From an uncultured Acidiferrobacteraceae bacterium (GTDB taxonomy: Bacteria; Pseudomonadota; Gammaproteobacteria; Acidiferrobacterales; SZUA-150): a stretch of 64,000 nt of DNA. A program made the translations under genes and the position numbers. Of this stretch, positions 1 to 9,704 are shown one piece after another. The notes below the pieces were generated by a model that searched no databases, was not told the DNA's origin, and worked only from the letters and a program-made list of their open reading frames with translations. The stretch lies in assembly GCA_913009895.1 (NCBI GenBank), contig CAJVXY010000007.1, forward strand, positions 22,901 to 86,900, in the 5' to 3' direction. Every line of letters begins with the position of its first letter. Within the stretch, counting starts at the first letter, position 1.

Positions 1-519
1 GGTCGCGGCACCGTGGTCACCGGTCGGATTGAGCGTGGCATTGTCAAAGTCGGGGATGATATCGAGATTATCGGCATTAAAGATACCGCCACCACCACCT
101 GTACCGGCGTGGAAATGTTCAGAAAACTGCTCGACGAAGGTCAGGCAGGGGACAATGTCGGCATTCTCCTAAGGGGCACCAAACGGGAAGAAGTCGAACG
201 TGGCCAGGTCCTGGCCAAACCGGGTTCCATTACCCCCCATACCCATTTCGAAGCCGAGGTCTATATCCTGAGCAAAGAAGAAGGGGGCCGTCATACGCCT
301 TTTTTCAGTAACTACCGACCCCAGTTTTACTTCCGTACCACGGACGTCACCGGTGCCGTTGAATTACCTTCTGGCACAGAAATGGTGATGCCCGGTGACA
401 ATATTAAAATGACGGTCAAACTCATTGCCCCCATCGCCATGGAAGATGGCCTGCGCTTCGCGATTCGTGAAGGCGGTCGTACCGTGGGTGCCGGTGTGGT
501 GGCGAAGATAATAGAGTAA
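1..519 (+). CDS. tuf: Elongation factor Tu, C-terminal part (5' end outside window)
   Basis: EF-Tu delivers aminoacyl-tRNA to the ribosome as a GTP complex. Only about the last 172 residues are present. The open frame runs from base 1 ([13 protein letters not shown]), so the track start at 13 is internal. Visible are beta-barrel domain 2 ([12 protein letters not shown] through [20 protein letters not shown]) and domain 3 ([16 protein letters not shown], ending in [11 protein letters not shown]). The GTPase domain lies upstream of the window. It sits 20-odd bases before rpsJ, the usual tuf to S10 operon junction in Gammaproteobacteria, so it is probably the last gene of a str operon that reads into S10. 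Confidence 0.98.
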   Translation, partial: GRGTVVTGRIERGIVKVGDDIEIIGIKDTATTTCTGVEMFRKLLDEGQAGDNVGILLRGTKREEVERGQVLAKPGSITPHTHFEAEVYILSKEEGGRHTPFFSNYRPQFYFRTTDVTGAVELPSGTEMVMPGDNIKMTVKLIAPIAMEDGLRFAIREGGRTVGAGVVAKIIE

Positions 520-542
520 GGATTGAATAGCAGGGTAAAATG

Positions 543-860
543 ATGGCAGTAACAAACCAGAAAATTCGTATTCGTTTAAAGGCTTATGATCATAGGCTGA
601 TTGATCGGTCTGCGACTGAAATTGTTGAAACGGCAAAACGTACCGGTGCAATGGTAAAGGGACCGATCCCGTTACCCACCAAGATTGAACGTTTTACCTT
701 GTTGCGGTCACCCCATGTGAATAAAGATGCGCGCGACCAGTTCGAGATTCGCACGCACAAACGCATTATGGATATTGTTGAGCCGACAGAAAAAACTGTT
801 GATGCATTGATGAAGCTGGATTTGGCAGCTGGCGTTGATGTGGAAATTAAACTGGGTTAA
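543..860 (+). CDS. rpsJ: Ribosomal protein S10
   Basis: Small-subunit protein that also acts as NusE in antitermination. The sequence [32 protein letters not shown] is diagnostic and the 105-residue length is close to the usual 103. Two adjacent ATG codons (540 and 543) could start it; I prefer 543 because it gives the shorter, family-like [11 protein letters not shown] end, but 540 cannot be excluded. First gene of the S10 operon. The short tuf-rpsJ gap (about 20 bases) leaves no room for the long L4-responsive leader known from E. coli. Confidence 0.97.
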   Translation: MAVTNQKIRIRLKAYDHRLIDRSATEIVETAKRTGAMVKGPIPLPTKIERFTLLRSPHVNKDARDQFEIRTHKRIMDIVEPTEKTVDALMKLDLAAGVDVEIKLG

Positions 861-866
861 TGACAG

Positions 867-1550
867 ATGGCTTTAGCTAACACATTAGGATTAATAGGGC
901 GCAAGATCGGCATGACCCGTGTTTATGCTGATGATGGCGCTGCTGTGCCGGTAACTGTACTCGAAGTTGCCGCTAATCGTATTACACAAGTAAAAGATAT
1001 AGACAATGACGGTTACCGTGCCGTCCAGGTCACAGTTGGTGAACGACGACCGAGTCGTGTCACCAGGGCAATGGCGGGTCATTTTGCCAAGGCTAGTGTA
1101 ACCCCGGGCCATAATACCTGGGAGTTTCGACTCGGTACTGCCGATACAGAAGAATTGACTGCCGGCAGTGAGCTCAAGGTAAACAGGTTTAACGTTGGCC
1201 AGATGGTTGATGTGCAAGGAACCAGCATCGGTAAAGGTTTTGCCGGTGTCATGAAAAGACACGGGTTTAAAGGGGGTCGCAAGACTCATGGTTGTTCATT
1301 GTCCCACCGGGCACCAGGCTCTATTGGCCAGAACCAGACACCAGGCCGTGTATTTCCTGGTAAAAAAATGGCCGGCCAAATGGGCAACGTTATTCGTACC
1401 CAACAAAACCTGGAAGTTATCCGGATTGATGAAGAAAAGAATTTAATGCTGGTGAAAGGATCTATACCTGGCCCCAGGGGTGCAGATGTTTTTATTCGTC
1501 CTTCACAAAAAGCAAAACCAGTTACAGCAAATAAAAAGGCCGAAGGTTAA
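867..1550 (+). CDS. rplC: Ribosomal protein L3
   Basis: Large-subunit protein reaching to the peptidyl transferase centre. The 227-residue product begins [18 protein letters not shown] and carries the conserved loop [20 protein letters not shown], which includes the glutamine that PrmB methylates in E. coli. The C-terminal tail ([17 protein letters not shown]) is about 15 residues longer than E. coli L3 and basic. Six bases separate it from rpsJ and three from rplD, as expected inside the S10 operon. Confidence 0.98.
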   Translation: MALANTLGLIGRKIGMTRVYADDGAAVPVTVLEVAANRITQVKDIDNDGYRAVQVTVGERRPSRVTRAMAGHFAKASVTPGHNTWEFRLGTADTEELTAGSELKVNRFNVGQMVDVQGTSIGKGFAGVMKRHGFKGGRKTHGCSLSHRAPGSIGQNQTPGRVFPGKKMAGQMGNVIRTQQNLEVIRIDEEKNLMLVKGSIPGPRGADVFIRPSQKAKPVTANKKAEG

Positions 1551-1553
1551 GCA

Positions 1554-2171
1554 ATGAAACTTAGCGTTATTGATAAATCAGGCAAGGCCAAATCAGAGGT
1601 CGAGGTTTCTGACGCTATTTTTGCGGCAAAATTTAATGAATCGCTGATTCACCAGTTGGTGGTAGCCAGTCATGCAGCTCGCCGCCAGGGTACACGGGCA
1701 CAGAAAAATCGTGCTGCCGTCAGTGGCGGCGGTGCCAAGCCCTTTGCCCAAAAAGGAACAGGACGGGCACGAGCTGGTACAATCCGCAGTCCAATCTGGC
1801 GTGGTGGCGGCAAGGTTTTCCCGTCACAGACAGCAAATTTTACCCAGAAGCTTAACAAGAAAATGAGACGTGCCGGTTTACGTTCGATCTTTGGCGAACT
1901 GGTACGCCAGGAACGATTAATTGCCATTGAAGATTTCAAGATTGATGCCCCAAAGACAAAAAATTTGGCCGAGAAGTTAGCTAAATTGAATGCCGGAGAT
2001 GCGCTGATTCTGGTCGATAGTCTCGACACGAATTTGTCATTATCTGCTCGCAACATACCGCATATCGGTGTTTGCACGATTGATGAGCTGGATCCGGTCA
2101 GCCTGATTGGATATGAAAAAGTCCTGATCACAAAAGAGGCAATCAAAAAATGCGAGGAGTTACTGGCATGA
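1554..2171 (+). CDS. rplD: Ribosomal protein L4
   Basis: Binds 23S rRNA and lines the exit tunnel; in E. coli it also represses its own operon. At 205 residues it has typical length. The tunnel loop region KNRAAVSGGGAKPFAQKGTGRARAGTIRSPIWRGGGKVF is well conserved. Its TGA stop overlaps the rplW ATG (ATGA), suggesting translational coupling. No L4-type leader structure was recognised upstream of rpsJ, so autoregulation cannot be claimed from this sequence. Confidence 0.98.
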   Translation: MKLSVIDKSGKAKSEVEVSDAIFAAKFNESLIHQLVVASHAARRQGTRAQKNRAAVSGGGAKPFAQKGTGRARAGTIRSPIWRGGGKVFPSQTANFTQKLNKKMRRAGLRSIFGELVRQERLIAIEDFKIDAPKTKNLAEKLAKLNAGDALILVDSLDTNLSLSARNIPHIGVCTIDELDPVSLIGYEKVLITKEAIKKCEELLA

Positions 2172-2461
2172 GAGATGATCGCCTGTATCAAGTGCTGATA
2201 GCACCGCGTATTACTGAAAAAACAACGGATATTGCCGAGAAACACGGGCAGTACGTTTTCCGTGTCCAGGAAGCTGCAACCAAGCCGATGATCAAGGCAG
2301 CGGTTGAGAAAATTTTCAGTGTCAATGTTATGTCTGTGCAGGTTTTGAACGTGCGCGGCAAAATGAAGTACGGTAAACACCCAGGAAAACGTGCGAACTG
2401 GAAAAAAGCATTTGTTCGACTCCAGTCAGGTCAGGAAATTGATTTCCTGGGTGTGAAATAA
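2168..2461 (+). CDS. rplW: Ribosomal protein L23
   Basis: Sits at the tunnel exit and docks trigger factor and SRP. The ORF track starts at 2150, but the ATG at 2168 is preferred: it follows the GAGGAG Shine-Dalgarno inside the rplD end, overlaps the rplD stop as ATGA, and yields MRDDRLYQVLIAPRITEKTTD, the normal L23 N terminus. This gives 97 residues, close to the family length of about 100. Conserved features include FRVQEAATKPMIKAAVEKIF and the GKHPGKRANWKKAFVRL tail. Confidence 0.96.
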   Translation: MRDDRLYQVLIAPRITEKTTDIAEKHGQYVFRVQEAATKPMIKAAVEKIFSVNVMSVQVLNVRGKMKYGKHPGKRANWKKAFVRLQSGQEIDFLGVK

Positions 2462-2479
2462 GCGTAGAGGATTACAGAG

Positions 2480-3307
2480 ATGCCAATCATAAAAGCCAAA
2501 CCTACTTCAGCCGGTCGTCGTGCCCTGGTTAAAGTTGTGCATCCGCATCTCCATAAGGGAAAACCTTATGAACCTTTGCTTGAGCCACAATCAAAAACAG
2601 CCGGTCGTAATAACCACGGTCGAATTACTGTTCGTCATCGTGGCGGCGGCCATAAGCAACACTATCGCGTTATTGATTTTAAACGTGACAAGGACGGTAT
2701 CCCCGGCACAGTTGAACGCATTGAATATGATCCAAACAGGAGCGCCCATATTGCACTGGTATTATATAAGGATGGCGAGCGTCGTTATATTATTGCCCCG
2801 AAGGGTTTGCAAAATGGTGATGTAGTAGTGTCTGGTGCTGACTCGGCAATCAAGACAGGCAATACCTTACCCATCAGAAAAATTCCAGTGGGCAGCACAA
2901 TTCATTGTATTGAAATGAAACCTGGTAAAGGCGCACAAATTGGTCGATCTGCTGGCGCGTCAATACAACTGGTCGCGCGTGAAGGCAGTTACGCCCAGTT
3001 ACGGTTACGATCTGGCGAGGTGAGACAAATTCATATTGACTGCCGGGCAACAATTGGTGAGGTCAGTAACTCTGAACATTCACTTCGTAAATTAGGCAAA
3101 GCCGGCGCCAAAAGATGGCGTGGCATTCGACCCACGGTTCGAGGTGTTGCAATGAACCCGGTGGACCATCCCCATGGTGGTGGTGAAGGCCGTACATCTG
3201 GTGGCCGTCATCCTGTATCACCTTGGGGTACACCAACCAAGGGATACAAAACCCGATCAAACAAACGTACAGACAAAATGATTGTCCGTCGTCGCAAGAA
3301 GAAATAG
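2480..3307 (+). CDS. rplB: Ribosomal protein L2
   Basis: Large-subunit protein needed for subunit association and peptidyl transfer. The 275-residue length is normal. The signature [26 protein letters not shown] near the C terminus contains the conserved histidine region near the catalytic centre. The N-terminal RNA-binding part ([22 protein letters not shown]) is also intact. Located between rplW and rpsS with short gaps, as in the standard S10 operon order. Confidence 0.99.
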   Translation: MPIIKAKPTSAGRRALVKVVHPHLHKGKPYEPLLEPQSKTAGRNNHGRITVRHRGGGHKQHYRVIDFKRDKDGIPGTVERIEYDPNRSAHIALVLYKDGERRYIIAPKGLQNGDVVVSGADSAIKTGNTLPIRKIPVGSTIHCIEMKPGKGAQIGRSAGASIQLVAREGSYAQLRLRSGEVRQIHIDCRATIGEVSNSEHSLRKLGKAGAKRWRGIRPTVRGVAMNPVDHPHGGGEGRTSGGRHPVSPWGTPTKGYKTRSNKRTDKMIVRRRKKK

Positions 3308-3318
3308 AGGTAATTATT

Positions 3319-3588
3319 GTGCCACGTTCAGTATACAAAGGACCTTTTATTGATCACCACTTGATGGTGAAGGTTGAAAAGGCGCAATCTGAAGGCAGTA
3401 AAAAGCCGGTCAAGACCTGGTCACGCCGGTCAATGATATTGCCAGATTTTATTGGTTTGACGATCGCAGTTCATAACGGTCGTCAACATGTGCCGATTCT
3501 GATTAACGAGAATATGGTGGGACACAAGTTGGGTGAGTTTGTACCTACTCGCACATTTAGAGGCCATACTGGCGACAAGAAGAGTTGA
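3319..3588 (+). CDS. rpsS: Ribosomal protein S19
   Basis: Small-subunit head protein forming a complex with S13. The ORF track begins upstream inside rplB in this frame; the real start is the GTG at 3319, preceded by GAGG and giving [19 protein letters not shown], the expected N terminus. The product is 89 residues against about 92 in E. coli. Conserved [27 protein letters not shown] and [16 protein letters not shown] are present. One of four GTG-started genes in this ribosomal block. Confidence 0.96.
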   Translation: MPRSVYKGPFIDHHLMVKVEKAQSEGSKKPVKTWSRRSMILPDFIGLTIAVHNGRQHVPILINENMVGHKLGEFVPTRTFRGHTGDKKS

Positions 3589-3606
3589 AGGTTTTAGGAC
3601 ACTGAC

Positions 3607-3951
3607 ATGAACGCAACAGCTATTGCAAAAACAATTCGTTTATCTGCCCAAAAAGGCAGATTGGTTGCCGATCAGGTTCGTGGCCTGAATGTTGCCAAGG
3701 CGCTGGAACTCTTGCAGTTCAGTGATAAAAAAGCCGCGTTGCCAATTCGGAAAGTCCTGGAGTCAGCAATTGCAAATGCTGAACATAATGAAGGCGCAGA
3801 TGTTGATGAACTGCGTATTGAAAGCATATTTGTAGATGAAGGCCCCACACTAAAACGCTGGCGTGCACGTGCTAAAGGTCGGGGCGCAAAAATTTTGAAA
3901 CGTACCAGTCATATTAAAGTGACGGTAGGCGACAGCAAGGGAGTCAAATAA
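3607..3951 (+). CDS. rplV: Ribosomal protein L22
   Basis: Large-subunit protein whose long beta-hairpin lines the exit tunnel. The 114-residue product contains [28 protein letters not shown] and the hairpin region [29 protein letters not shown], where macrolide-resistance changes occur in other species; no unusual insertion is apparent here. Its TAA stop overlaps the rpsC ATG (TAATG), indicating coupled translation. Confidence 0.98.
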   Translation: MNATAIAKTIRLSAQKGRLVADQVRGLNVAKALELLQFSDKKAALPIRKVLESAIANAEHNEGADVDELRIESIFVDEGPTLKRWRARAKGRGAKILKRTSHIKVTVGDSKGVK

Positions 3952-4631
3952 TGGGCCAGAAAGTACACCCAATTGGTATGCGCCTGGGAATTATCCGGGA
4001 CTGGACATCCAGGTGGTACTCCAATAGTCGTAATTTTGCGGATACGCTGACAACAGATTTAAAGGTGCGTGATTTTCTGAAAGCCAAGCTTAAACACGCT
4101 GCTGTAAGCAAAGTAATTATAGAGCGCCCGGCACAGAGTATGAATATTACAATTCACACTGCCAGACCTGGTATTGTTATTGGTAAAAAGGGCGAAGACA
4201 TTGAACGGTTACGGCAGGAAGTTAGCAAAATGGCTGGTTTGCCGGTGCATTTGTCGGTGGAAGAAATTAGAAAACCTGAGCTGGATGCGCAGTTGGTTGC
4301 AGAAAATATTGCCCAACAACTGGAAAAACGTATTATGTTCCGGCGCGCCATGAAACGTGCCGTGACCAGTGCCATGCGTTTGCGTGCCGAAGGCGTCAAG
4401 ATAATGCTGGGTGGTCGATTGAATGGCGCCGAGATTGCGCGTTCTGAATGGTACCGTGAAGGTCGCGTGCCATTGCACACATTACGTGCCGATATAGATT
4501 ATGGTTTTGCGGAAGCACTCACTACCTATGGCATCATTGGTATCAAGGTCTGGATTTTCAAGGGAGAAATCATCGACCAGGATGAATCGGTAGCAGCAAA
4601 GGCCGACGTTGCCAAAAAAGCAACGGCCTGA
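3951..4631 (+). CDS. rpsC: Ribosomal protein S3
   Basis: Small-subunit protein at the mRNA entry channel. Begins [24 protein letters not shown]; a KH domain with the GxxG loop is visible as [20 protein letters not shown] at about residues 67-86. The C-terminal domain ([35 protein letters not shown]) is intact. 226 residues, close to the family length of about 230. Starts within the rplV stop codon. Confidence 0.98.
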   Translation: MGQKVHPIGMRLGIIRDWTSRWYSNSRNFADTLTTDLKVRDFLKAKLKHAAVSKVIIERPAQSMNITIHTARPGIVIGKKGEDIERLRQEVSKMAGLPVHLSVEEIRKPELDAQLVAENIAQQLEKRIMFRRAMKRAVTSAMRLRAEGVKIMLGGRLNGAEIARSEWYREGRVPLHTLRADIDYGFAEALTTYGIIGIKVWIFKGEIIDQDESVAAKADVAKKATA

Positions 4632-4646
4632 TTGAGGAATAGTTAA

Positions 4647-5063
4647 ATGTTACAACCAAAACGTACCAAGTTTCGCAAAATGCATAAAGGCCGTAATCGC
4701 GGTCTGGCACAGCGTGGCAGTAAAGTGAGCTTTGGTGAGTTTGGCCTGAAAGCGACAACACGTGGCCGTGTTACCGCACGCCAGATTGAAGCCAGCAGGC
4801 GCGCCATTACTCGCCATATTAAGCGTGGCGGACGAGTCTGGATTCGCATGTTTCCTGACAAGCCTATTTCCAAGAAACCATTGGAAGTACGTATGGGTAA
4901 AGGAAAAGGCAATCCGGAATACTGGGTTGCGCTGGTTCAGCCAGGTTCAGTGTTATTTGAAATGGAAGGTGTGGCAGAAGATCTGGCCAGGGAAGCATTC
5001 CAGCTGGGTGCTGCAAAACTTCCTGTACGCACCACGTTTGTTAGCAGGCAGGTAGGACAATGA
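4647..5063 (+). CDS. rplP: Ribosomal protein L16
   Basis: Large-subunit protein contacting A-site tRNA. The 138-residue sequence starts [36 protein letters not shown] and has the conserved [36 protein letters not shown], including the arginine region hydroxylated in E. coli by RoxA. It overlaps rpmC by four bases (ATGA), so the two are probably translationally coupled. Confidence 0.98.
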   Translation: MLQPKRTKFRKMHKGRNRGLAQRGSKVSFGEFGLKATTRGRVTARQIEASRRAITRHIKRGGRVWIRMFPDKPISKKPLEVRMGKGKGNPEYWVALVQPGSVLFEMEGVAEDLAREAFQLGAAKLPVRTTFVSRQVGQ

Positions 5064-5272
5064 AGGTGAGTGAATTACGAAATCTGGATTCAAAGACACT
5101 CCAGCAAGAGCTGGAAGGTTTATCTAAAGAGCAGTTTAATTTGCGTATGCAGACAGCGACACAGCAGCTGGCAAACACAGCGCAATTAACCAAGGTCAGA
5201 AAAGATATTGCACGGGTTAAAACAGTTATGAATGAATTGATTACAGGATTGAAAGCAGGTAAGGCAGAATGA
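5060..5272 (+). CDS. rpmC: Ribosomal protein L29
   Basis: Small helical protein near the tunnel exit. Seventy residues starting [43 protein letters not shown], a typical L29 two-helix hairpin that is slightly longer than the E. coli 63 residues. Both ends overlap its neighbours by four bases (ATGA with rplP and with rpsQ), a tight coupling seen in many S10 operons. Confidence 0.97.
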   Translation: MKVSELRNLDSKTLQQELEGLSKEQFNLRMQTATQQLANTAQLTKVRKDIARVKTVMNELITGLKAGKAE

Positions 5273-5535
5273 GTGAGCAGGCAAAAACTGCACGTTCTGA
5301 GACTGGCAGAGTAGTAAGCAGTAAAGCGGAAAAGACAATCACCGTGAAGATTGATAGACGGGTGAAACATCCACTTTATGGAAAGTTTATTAGTCGCACC
5401 ACCAAACTACATGCCCATGACGACAAAAATGAGTGTGACGAAGGTGATTTGGTATTAATTGAAGAATGTCGACCTCTCTCTAAATTAAAGAGCTGGCGAC
5501 TGGTTAAAGTACTTGAAAAAGCCGTAAAGGTTTAA
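5269..5535 (+). CDS. rpsQ: Ribosomal protein S17
   Basis: Primary 16S rRNA-binding OB-fold protein. Eighty-eight residues with [73 protein letters not shown], a full-length family match. Last gene of the classical S10 operon; about 40 bases separate it from rplN, the largest gap so far, and no convincing terminator lies there, so read-through into the spc genes is likely. Confidence 0.98.
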   Translation: MSEQAKTARSETGRVVSSKAEKTITVKIDRRVKHPLYGKFISRTTKLHAHDDKNECDEGDLVLIEECRPLSKLKSWRLVKVLEKAVKV

Positions 5536-5575
5536 ATCAGGTTATTTGTTAAAGAATTTTTTGGAGTAGTAGAAA

Positions 5576-5944
5576 ATGATTCAGATGCAGAGTGTATTGT
5601 CAGTTGCTGACAATAGCGGAGCAAAGAGAATTCAGTGCATTAAAGTACTGGGTGGCTCTAAACGCCGTTATGCCGGTATTGGCGATGTCATCAAGGTCAG
5701 TATCAAGGAAGCTATTCCACGTGGACGTGTAAAAAAAGGTGATGTTTACAATGCAGTTATTGTCCGCACCGCCAAAGGCGTTCGCCGTAGTGATGGTTCT
5801 GTTATACGTTTCGACAGCAATGCCGCTGTTCTGTTAAATCCCCAGAACCAGCCCATTGGTACTCGAATATTTGGGCCTGTTACACGGGAATTGCGTACCG
5901 AAAATTTTATGAAAATTATTTCTTTGGCACCGGAAGTATTGTAA
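5576..5944 (+). CDS. rplN: Ribosomal protein L14
   Basis: Large-subunit interface protein forming bridges to 16S rRNA; first gene of the spc group. 122 residues beginning [57 protein letters not shown] and ending IISLAPEVL, with the exact usual length. A GGAGTAGT Shine-Dalgarno precedes the ATG. Confidence 0.99.
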   Translation: MIQMQSVLSVADNSGAKRIQCIKVLGGSKRRYAGIGDVIKVSIKEAIPRGRVKKGDVYNAVIVRTAKGVRRSDGSVIRFDSNAAVLLNPQNQPIGTRIFGPVTRELRTENFMKIISLAPEVL

Positions 5945-5953
5945 GGGTCTATC

Positions 5954-6271
5954 ATGCGAAAGATTAAAAAAGGTGACAAGGTTATCGTCCTTACTGGTAA
6001 GGATAAAGGTCGTGAAGGCACTGTTTTACAGGTTAAGCCTAACGAACGTGTTTTGGTTGAAGGCATCAATATGATAAAAAAACACGTCAAGCCAAATCCA
6101 AATAAGAGTGAAACCGGCGGTATTATTGATAAGGAAGCAGCATTGCATATTTCAAATATTGCACTGGTGAATCCTGCTACTGGCAAAGCAGATCGGGTTG
6201 GAATCAAAACCCTCGAGGATAACACCAGGGTTCGTTTTTTTAAGAGCGATGGCGAGTCAGTAGACGCCTAG
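5954..6271 (+). CDS. rplX: Ribosomal protein L24
   Basis: Assembly-initiating 23S rRNA-binding protein. The KOW motif is obvious at the N terminus ([44 protein letters not shown]). 105 residues, normal. The 64-base gap to rplE contains a run of alternating TA bases and a purine-rich stretch before the next ATG; I see no terminator. Confidence 0.98.
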   Translation: MRKIKKGDKVIVLTGKDKGREGTVLQVKPNERVLVEGINMIKKHVKPNPNKSETGGIIDKEAALHISNIALVNPATGKADRVGIKTLEDNTRVRFFKSDGESVDA

Positions 6272-6335
6272 AATTAATAGAACCCGGTATTTACAGTACA
6301 TATATATAGTTTAAGGATATTTCAGGATCGGCAAA

Positions 6336-6875
6336 ATGAGCAGGTTACAGGAAACATACAAAAAAGAGATCGTTCCGGCACTCCAGAAAAAGCTGGGTGT
6401 AAAGAGCGTAATGGAAGTGCCAGCAATCACCAAGATCACCATAAATATGGGTGTCGGTGAAGCCATGTCCGACAAGAAACTAATTGATCATGCGGTCAGC
6501 GATATGATTAAACTTGCCGGTCAAAAACCGGTAGTGACATTGGCCAGAAAGTCTGTAGCGGCTTTTAAGGTTAGAGAAGGCTGGCCAATTGGTTGTAAGG
6601 TTACTTTGCGCCGGGAACGTATGTACGAATTTTTTGATCGACTGGTCAGTATTGCGATTCCAAGAATTCGGGATTTTCGTGGCTTGCCAGCCAAGTCTTT
6701 TGATGGCCGCGGCAACTATACGATGGGCGTAAAAGAGCAAATCATATTTCCCGAAATCGATTATGATAAAATTGACCGAATCCGGGGCATGGATATTGTT
6801 ATTACTACCAGCGCCAAGACCGACGATGAAGGCAGGGCCTTGTTGCAGGCGTTTAATTTTCCGATCAGGAGCTAA
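6336..6875 (+). CDS. rplE: Ribosomal protein L5
   Basis: 5S rRNA-binding large-subunit protein that contacts P-site tRNA. 179 residues, the standard length, with [43 protein letters not shown] and the conserved [34 protein letters not shown]. Six bases upstream of rpsN. Confidence 0.98.
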   Translation: MSRLQETYKKEIVPALQKKLGVKSVMEVPAITKITINMGVGEAMSDKKLIDHAVSDMIKLAGQKPVVTLARKSVAAFKVREGWPIGCKVTLRRERMYEFFDRLVSIAIPRIRDFRGLPAKSFDGRGNYTMGVKEQIIFPEIDYDKIDRIRGMDIVITTSAKTDDEGRALLQAFNFPIRS

Positions 6876-6881
6876 AAGAAG

Positions 6882-7187
6882 ATGGCAAAAAAATCCATGG
6901 TAGCACGTGATAAAAAACGCGAGGCAATTGTTGCCAAGTATGCGGAGAAAAGAAGCGCGCTTAAAAAATTGATATTTACAAAAACCACCTCTGATGACGA
7001 GCGTTTTGCTGCTGTGATTGCATTACAAAAAATGCCACGCAATGCCAGCCCATGCAGGGTCAGGAACCGTTGTCGAATAACCGGTCGTCCCCGTGGTTAT
7101 TATCGAAAATTTGGTTTATCACGCAACAGGTTAAGAGAAGTGATGAACCGTGGTGAAGTGCCAGGTGTCGTTAAGGCAAGCTGGTAA
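6882..7187 (+). CDS. rpsN: Ribosomal protein S14 (long, zinc-free form)
   Basis: Small-subunit head protein. The product is the 101-residue long form, with the C-terminal RNA-binding part [40 protein letters not shown]. It lacks the paired CxxC of the short zinc-binding form: the cysteines seen are CRVRNRC only. This contrasts with S4 in the same block, which does carry a zinc-type cysteine set. Confidence 0.97.
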   Translation: MAKKSMVARDKKREAIVAKYAEKRSALKKLIFTKTTSDDERFAAVIALQKMPRNASPCRVRNRCRITGRPRGYYRKFGLSRNRLREVMNRGEVPGVVKASW

Positions 7188-7234
7188 TTTAGTTAAATAC
7201 AGAGACTGTACAGGATTAAAGCGAGAAAATTGTT

Positions 7235-7627
7235 ATGATGACCGATCCAATAGCTGACCTATTAACACGCATCCGTAATGCCCAAAAGGCAGATAAGGTA
7301 AGCGTGCAAATGCCTGGTTCACGTACCAAGTCGTCAATTGCCAATGTTTTGAAAAGCGAAGGTTACATTAAAGACTTTGCAGAGAAAAATGTTGAAGGTA
7401 AGCCGGTTTTGAGTGTCGAGCTTAAGTACTATAATGGCGAACCTGTTATTACAACTTTACAAAGAGTAAGCAAACCTGGTCGTCGCCAGTATAACGGTAA
7501 AGACTCACTGCCTCGTGTAGCTGGTGGCCTGGGTGTAGCAATTATTTCTACATCAAAGGGTGTTATGTCTGATCGCGAAGCCCGTGCTGCGGGTATCGGT
7601 GGCGAAATCCTGTGTGTGGTTTCCTGA
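7235..7627 (+). CDS. rpsH: Ribosomal protein S8
   Basis: Central 16S rRNA-binding protein and, in E. coli, translational repressor of the spc operon. 130 residues with [42 protein letters not shown] and the C-terminal [26 protein letters not shown]. Two tandem ATGs (7235, 7238) are possible; 7235 has the better spacing to GAGA. No S8-binding mRNA site was identified with confidence. Confidence 0.97.
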   Translation: MMTDPIADLLTRIRNAQKADKVSVQMPGSRTKSSIANVLKSEGYIKDFAEKNVEGKPVLSVELKYYNGEPVITTLQRVSKPGRRQYNGKDSLPRVAGGLGVAIISTSKGVMSDREARAAGIGGEILCVVS

Positions 7628-7639
7628 TAGGGTAAAACG

Positions 7640-8173
7640 ATGTCAAGAATTGCAAATAATCCTGTCACACTCCCGTCCGGTGTTGAGTTTAACATTGCCG
7701 GGGGTATTGCCAGTGTCAAAGGTCCCAAGGGTGAAATTTCTCACAAGGTTCATGAGTTGGTCGAAGTAAAAAAAGACGATAATACCTTGAAATTTTCAGC
7801 CAAAGACGAATCTACCAGTGCCAAGGCGCTGTCAGGTACAACCCGGGCAATACTCAATAATATGGTCACCGGTGTTAATACAGGTTTCGAAAAGAAGCTG
7901 ACAATTATTGGTGTTGGTTACCGTGCGGCAGTACAGGGAAAGAGCCTGAATTTAACACTGGGTTTTTCACACCCGGTCAATTACCCGATCCCGGCTGGTA
8001 TTACTATTGAAACACCGAGCCAAACTGAGGTAGTCGTGAAAGGTATAGACAAGCAACGTGTTGGTCAGGTTGCTTCTGAAATTCGCGCTTATCGACCACC
8101 TGAGCCTTATAAAGGCAAGGGCGTGCGATACACAGACGAACACGTGGTTCGCAAAGAAGCGAAGAAAAAATAG
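7640..8173 (+). CDS. rplF: Ribosomal protein L6
   Basis: Large-subunit protein near the factor-binding site. 177 residues with two tandem alpha/beta domains; the signature [24 protein letters not shown] closes the protein. The N terminus [38 protein letters not shown] is typical. Followed after nine bases by rplR. Confidence 0.98.
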   Translation: MSRIANNPVTLPSGVEFNIAGGIASVKGPKGEISHKVHELVEVKKDDNTLKFSAKDESTSAKALSGTTRAILNNMVTGVNTGFEKKLTIIGVGYRAAVQGKSLNLTLGFSHPVNYPIPAGITIETPSQTEVVVKGIDKQRVGQVASEIRAYRPPEPYKGKGVRYTDEHVVRKEAKKK

Positions 8174-8182
8174 GGCATAGAT

Positions 8183-8542
8183 ATGGCAATTAGTAAATTA
8201 CAACGTCGCAAGCGTCGCGCAGGATCAATCCGCCGTCGTATCAGCGAGCTGGGCGGTAATCGTTTGAGCGTATTTCGTACTCCCAGGCATATTTATGCGC
8301 AGGTGTTTGATGAAACAGGTAGTCGTGTGCTGGCTAGCGCTTCAACACTGGAAGCGGGTGTCAAACAAGGCATCAAGACTGGTGGTAATTCCGAGGCTGC
8401 TGCTGTGGTCGGCAAACTGATTGCCGAAAAAGCAAAAGCAGCTGGTGTGACAAGAGTGGCATTTGATCGCTCTGGTTTTTCTTATCATGGCAGGATCAAA
8501 GCACTGGCAGAAGCTGCCAGAGAAAGCGGACTAGAGTTCTAG
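8183..8542 (+). CDS. rplR: Ribosomal protein L18
   Basis: 5S rRNA-binding protein. 119 residues, starting with the very basic arm [56 protein letters not shown] and ending [26 protein letters not shown]. Length and both ends match the family. Confidence 0.98.
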   Translation: MAISKLQRRKRRAGSIRRRISELGGNRLSVFRTPRHIYAQVFDETGSRVLASASTLEAGVKQGIKTGGNSEAAAVVGKLIAEKAKAAGVTRVAFDRSGFSYHGRIKALAEAARESGLEF

Positions 8543-8567
8543 TTCCCGATAATGAGGCATATATATA

Positions 8568-9068
8568 GTGGCAATGCAAAACGATAGTCGTTCTGACAAT
8601 TTAATGGAGAAACTGGTTAGCGTACGCCGGGTAGCCAAAGTGGTTAAAGGTGGTCGCCAATTCGGTTTCAGTGCACTGACAGTTGTTGGTGATGGTAATG
8701 GCAAGGTCGGTATTGGTCGCGGAAAAGCGCGCGAAGTACCCATTGCCGTTCAAAAAGCAATGGAAAGTGCGCGCAAGAATATGGTCACTATCGATTTGAA
8801 GGGCGTGACACTTCACCACGGCACGACCGCTCGCCATGGCGCAGCAAAAGTCATTATGCGTCCGGCCTCTGAAGGCACAGGTATTATTGCTGGTGGTGCC
8901 ATGCGGGCAGTGCTGGAAGCCGTCGGGGTCCACGATGTATTGGCCAAGTGCATTGGCTCTCGTAATCCGGTGAACGTTGTACGCGCAACATTAAACGGTT
9001 TAATGGGTATTCATAATCCTACCCAGGTATTGGCCAAGCGCGGCAAGAAACTCCAGGATATTACATAA
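8568..9068 (+). CDS. rpsE: Ribosomal protein S5
   Basis: Small-subunit protein involved in decoding accuracy and helicase activity at mRNA entry. GTG start; an in-frame ATG two codons later is an alternative. The core [53 protein letters not shown] includes the loop altered in spectinomycin resistance; it looks wild type. 166 residues, usual length. Confidence 0.97.
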   Translation: MAMQNDSRSDNLMEKLVSVRRVAKVVKGGRQFGFSALTVVGDGNGKVGIGRGKAREVPIAVQKAMESARKNMVTIDLKGVTLHHGTTARHGAAKVIMRPASEGTGIIAGGAMRAVLEAVGVHDVLAKCIGSRNPVNVVRATLNGLMGIHNPTQVLAKRGKKLQDIT

Positions 9069-9081
9069 AGCAGGCTAAAAA

Positions 9082-9267
9082 GTGGCAGCAAAAAAAATTA
9101 AAGTAACATTGGTTAAGAGCACAATTGGCGTTGGCCGCAGGCACCAGGCTTGTGTGCGTGGTCTTGGGCTCAGGCGAATACATCATACTGTTGAGGTACA
9201 GGACACGCCCGAAAATCGTGGCATGATCCATAAAGTATCTTACATGGTTAAGTGCGAGGATATTTAG
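9082..9267 (+). CDS. rpmD: Ribosomal protein L30
   Basis: Small 61-residue large-subunit protein with GTG start. [54 protein letters not shown] is a full L30 sequence. Two bases separate its stop from the rplO ATG, so ribosomes probably re-initiate. Confidence 0.97.
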   Translation: MAAKKIKVTLVKSTIGVGRRHQACVRGLGLRRIHHTVEVQDTPENRGMIHKVSYMVKCEDI

Positions 9268-9269
9268 TA

Positions 9270-9704
9270 ATGCGACTCAATACATTAAAACCGGCTCAAG
9301 GCAGCAAATTTACGCGTAAACGTGTTGGCCGTGGCATTGGTTCCGGATTTGGCAAAACAGCTGGTCGTGGACATAAAGGACAAAAATCCAGGTCAGGCGG
9401 TTTTCATAAAGTCGGGTTTGAAGGTGGCCAAATGCCACTCCAGCGACGACTGCCAAAGCGTGGTTTCAGTTCACGTGTCGGTATCACCACCGCAGAGGTC
9501 AGGTTACACGAATTGGCCAAGGTTGATGCTGACGTCATTGACATTGAAGCCTTGAAAAAAGCGGACATCATTGGTGAAAACATTAAACGCGCCCGGGTCT
9601 TTTTGTCTGGTAAGCTTGAAAAAGCGGTAACGCTTCGCGGTCTGGTTGTAACCAAGGGCGCAGCTGATGCCATTGGCAAAGCTGGCGGGAAAGTCGAGAG
9701 CTGA
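9270..9704 (+). CDS. rplO: Ribosomal protein L15
   Basis: Late-assembly large-subunit protein. The track start at 9252 lies inside rpmD; the ATG at 9270 gives [44 protein letters not shown], the true N terminus, and is preceded by GAGGA. 144 residues as in E. coli. Its TGA overlaps the secY ATG (TGATG). Confidence 0.97.
   Translation: MRLNTLKPAQGSKFTRKRVGRGIGSGFGKTAGRGHKGQKSRSGGFHKVGFEGGQMPLQRRLPKRGFSSRVGITTAEVRLHELAKVDADVIDIEALKKADIIGENIKRARVFLSGKLEKAVTLRGLVVTKGAADAIGKAGGKVES

Noticed and set aside
1670-2380. 236-codon minus-strand ORF opposite rplD/rplW
   Set aside because: Shadow of conserved ribosomal protein genes; no Shine-Dalgarno or recognisable product.
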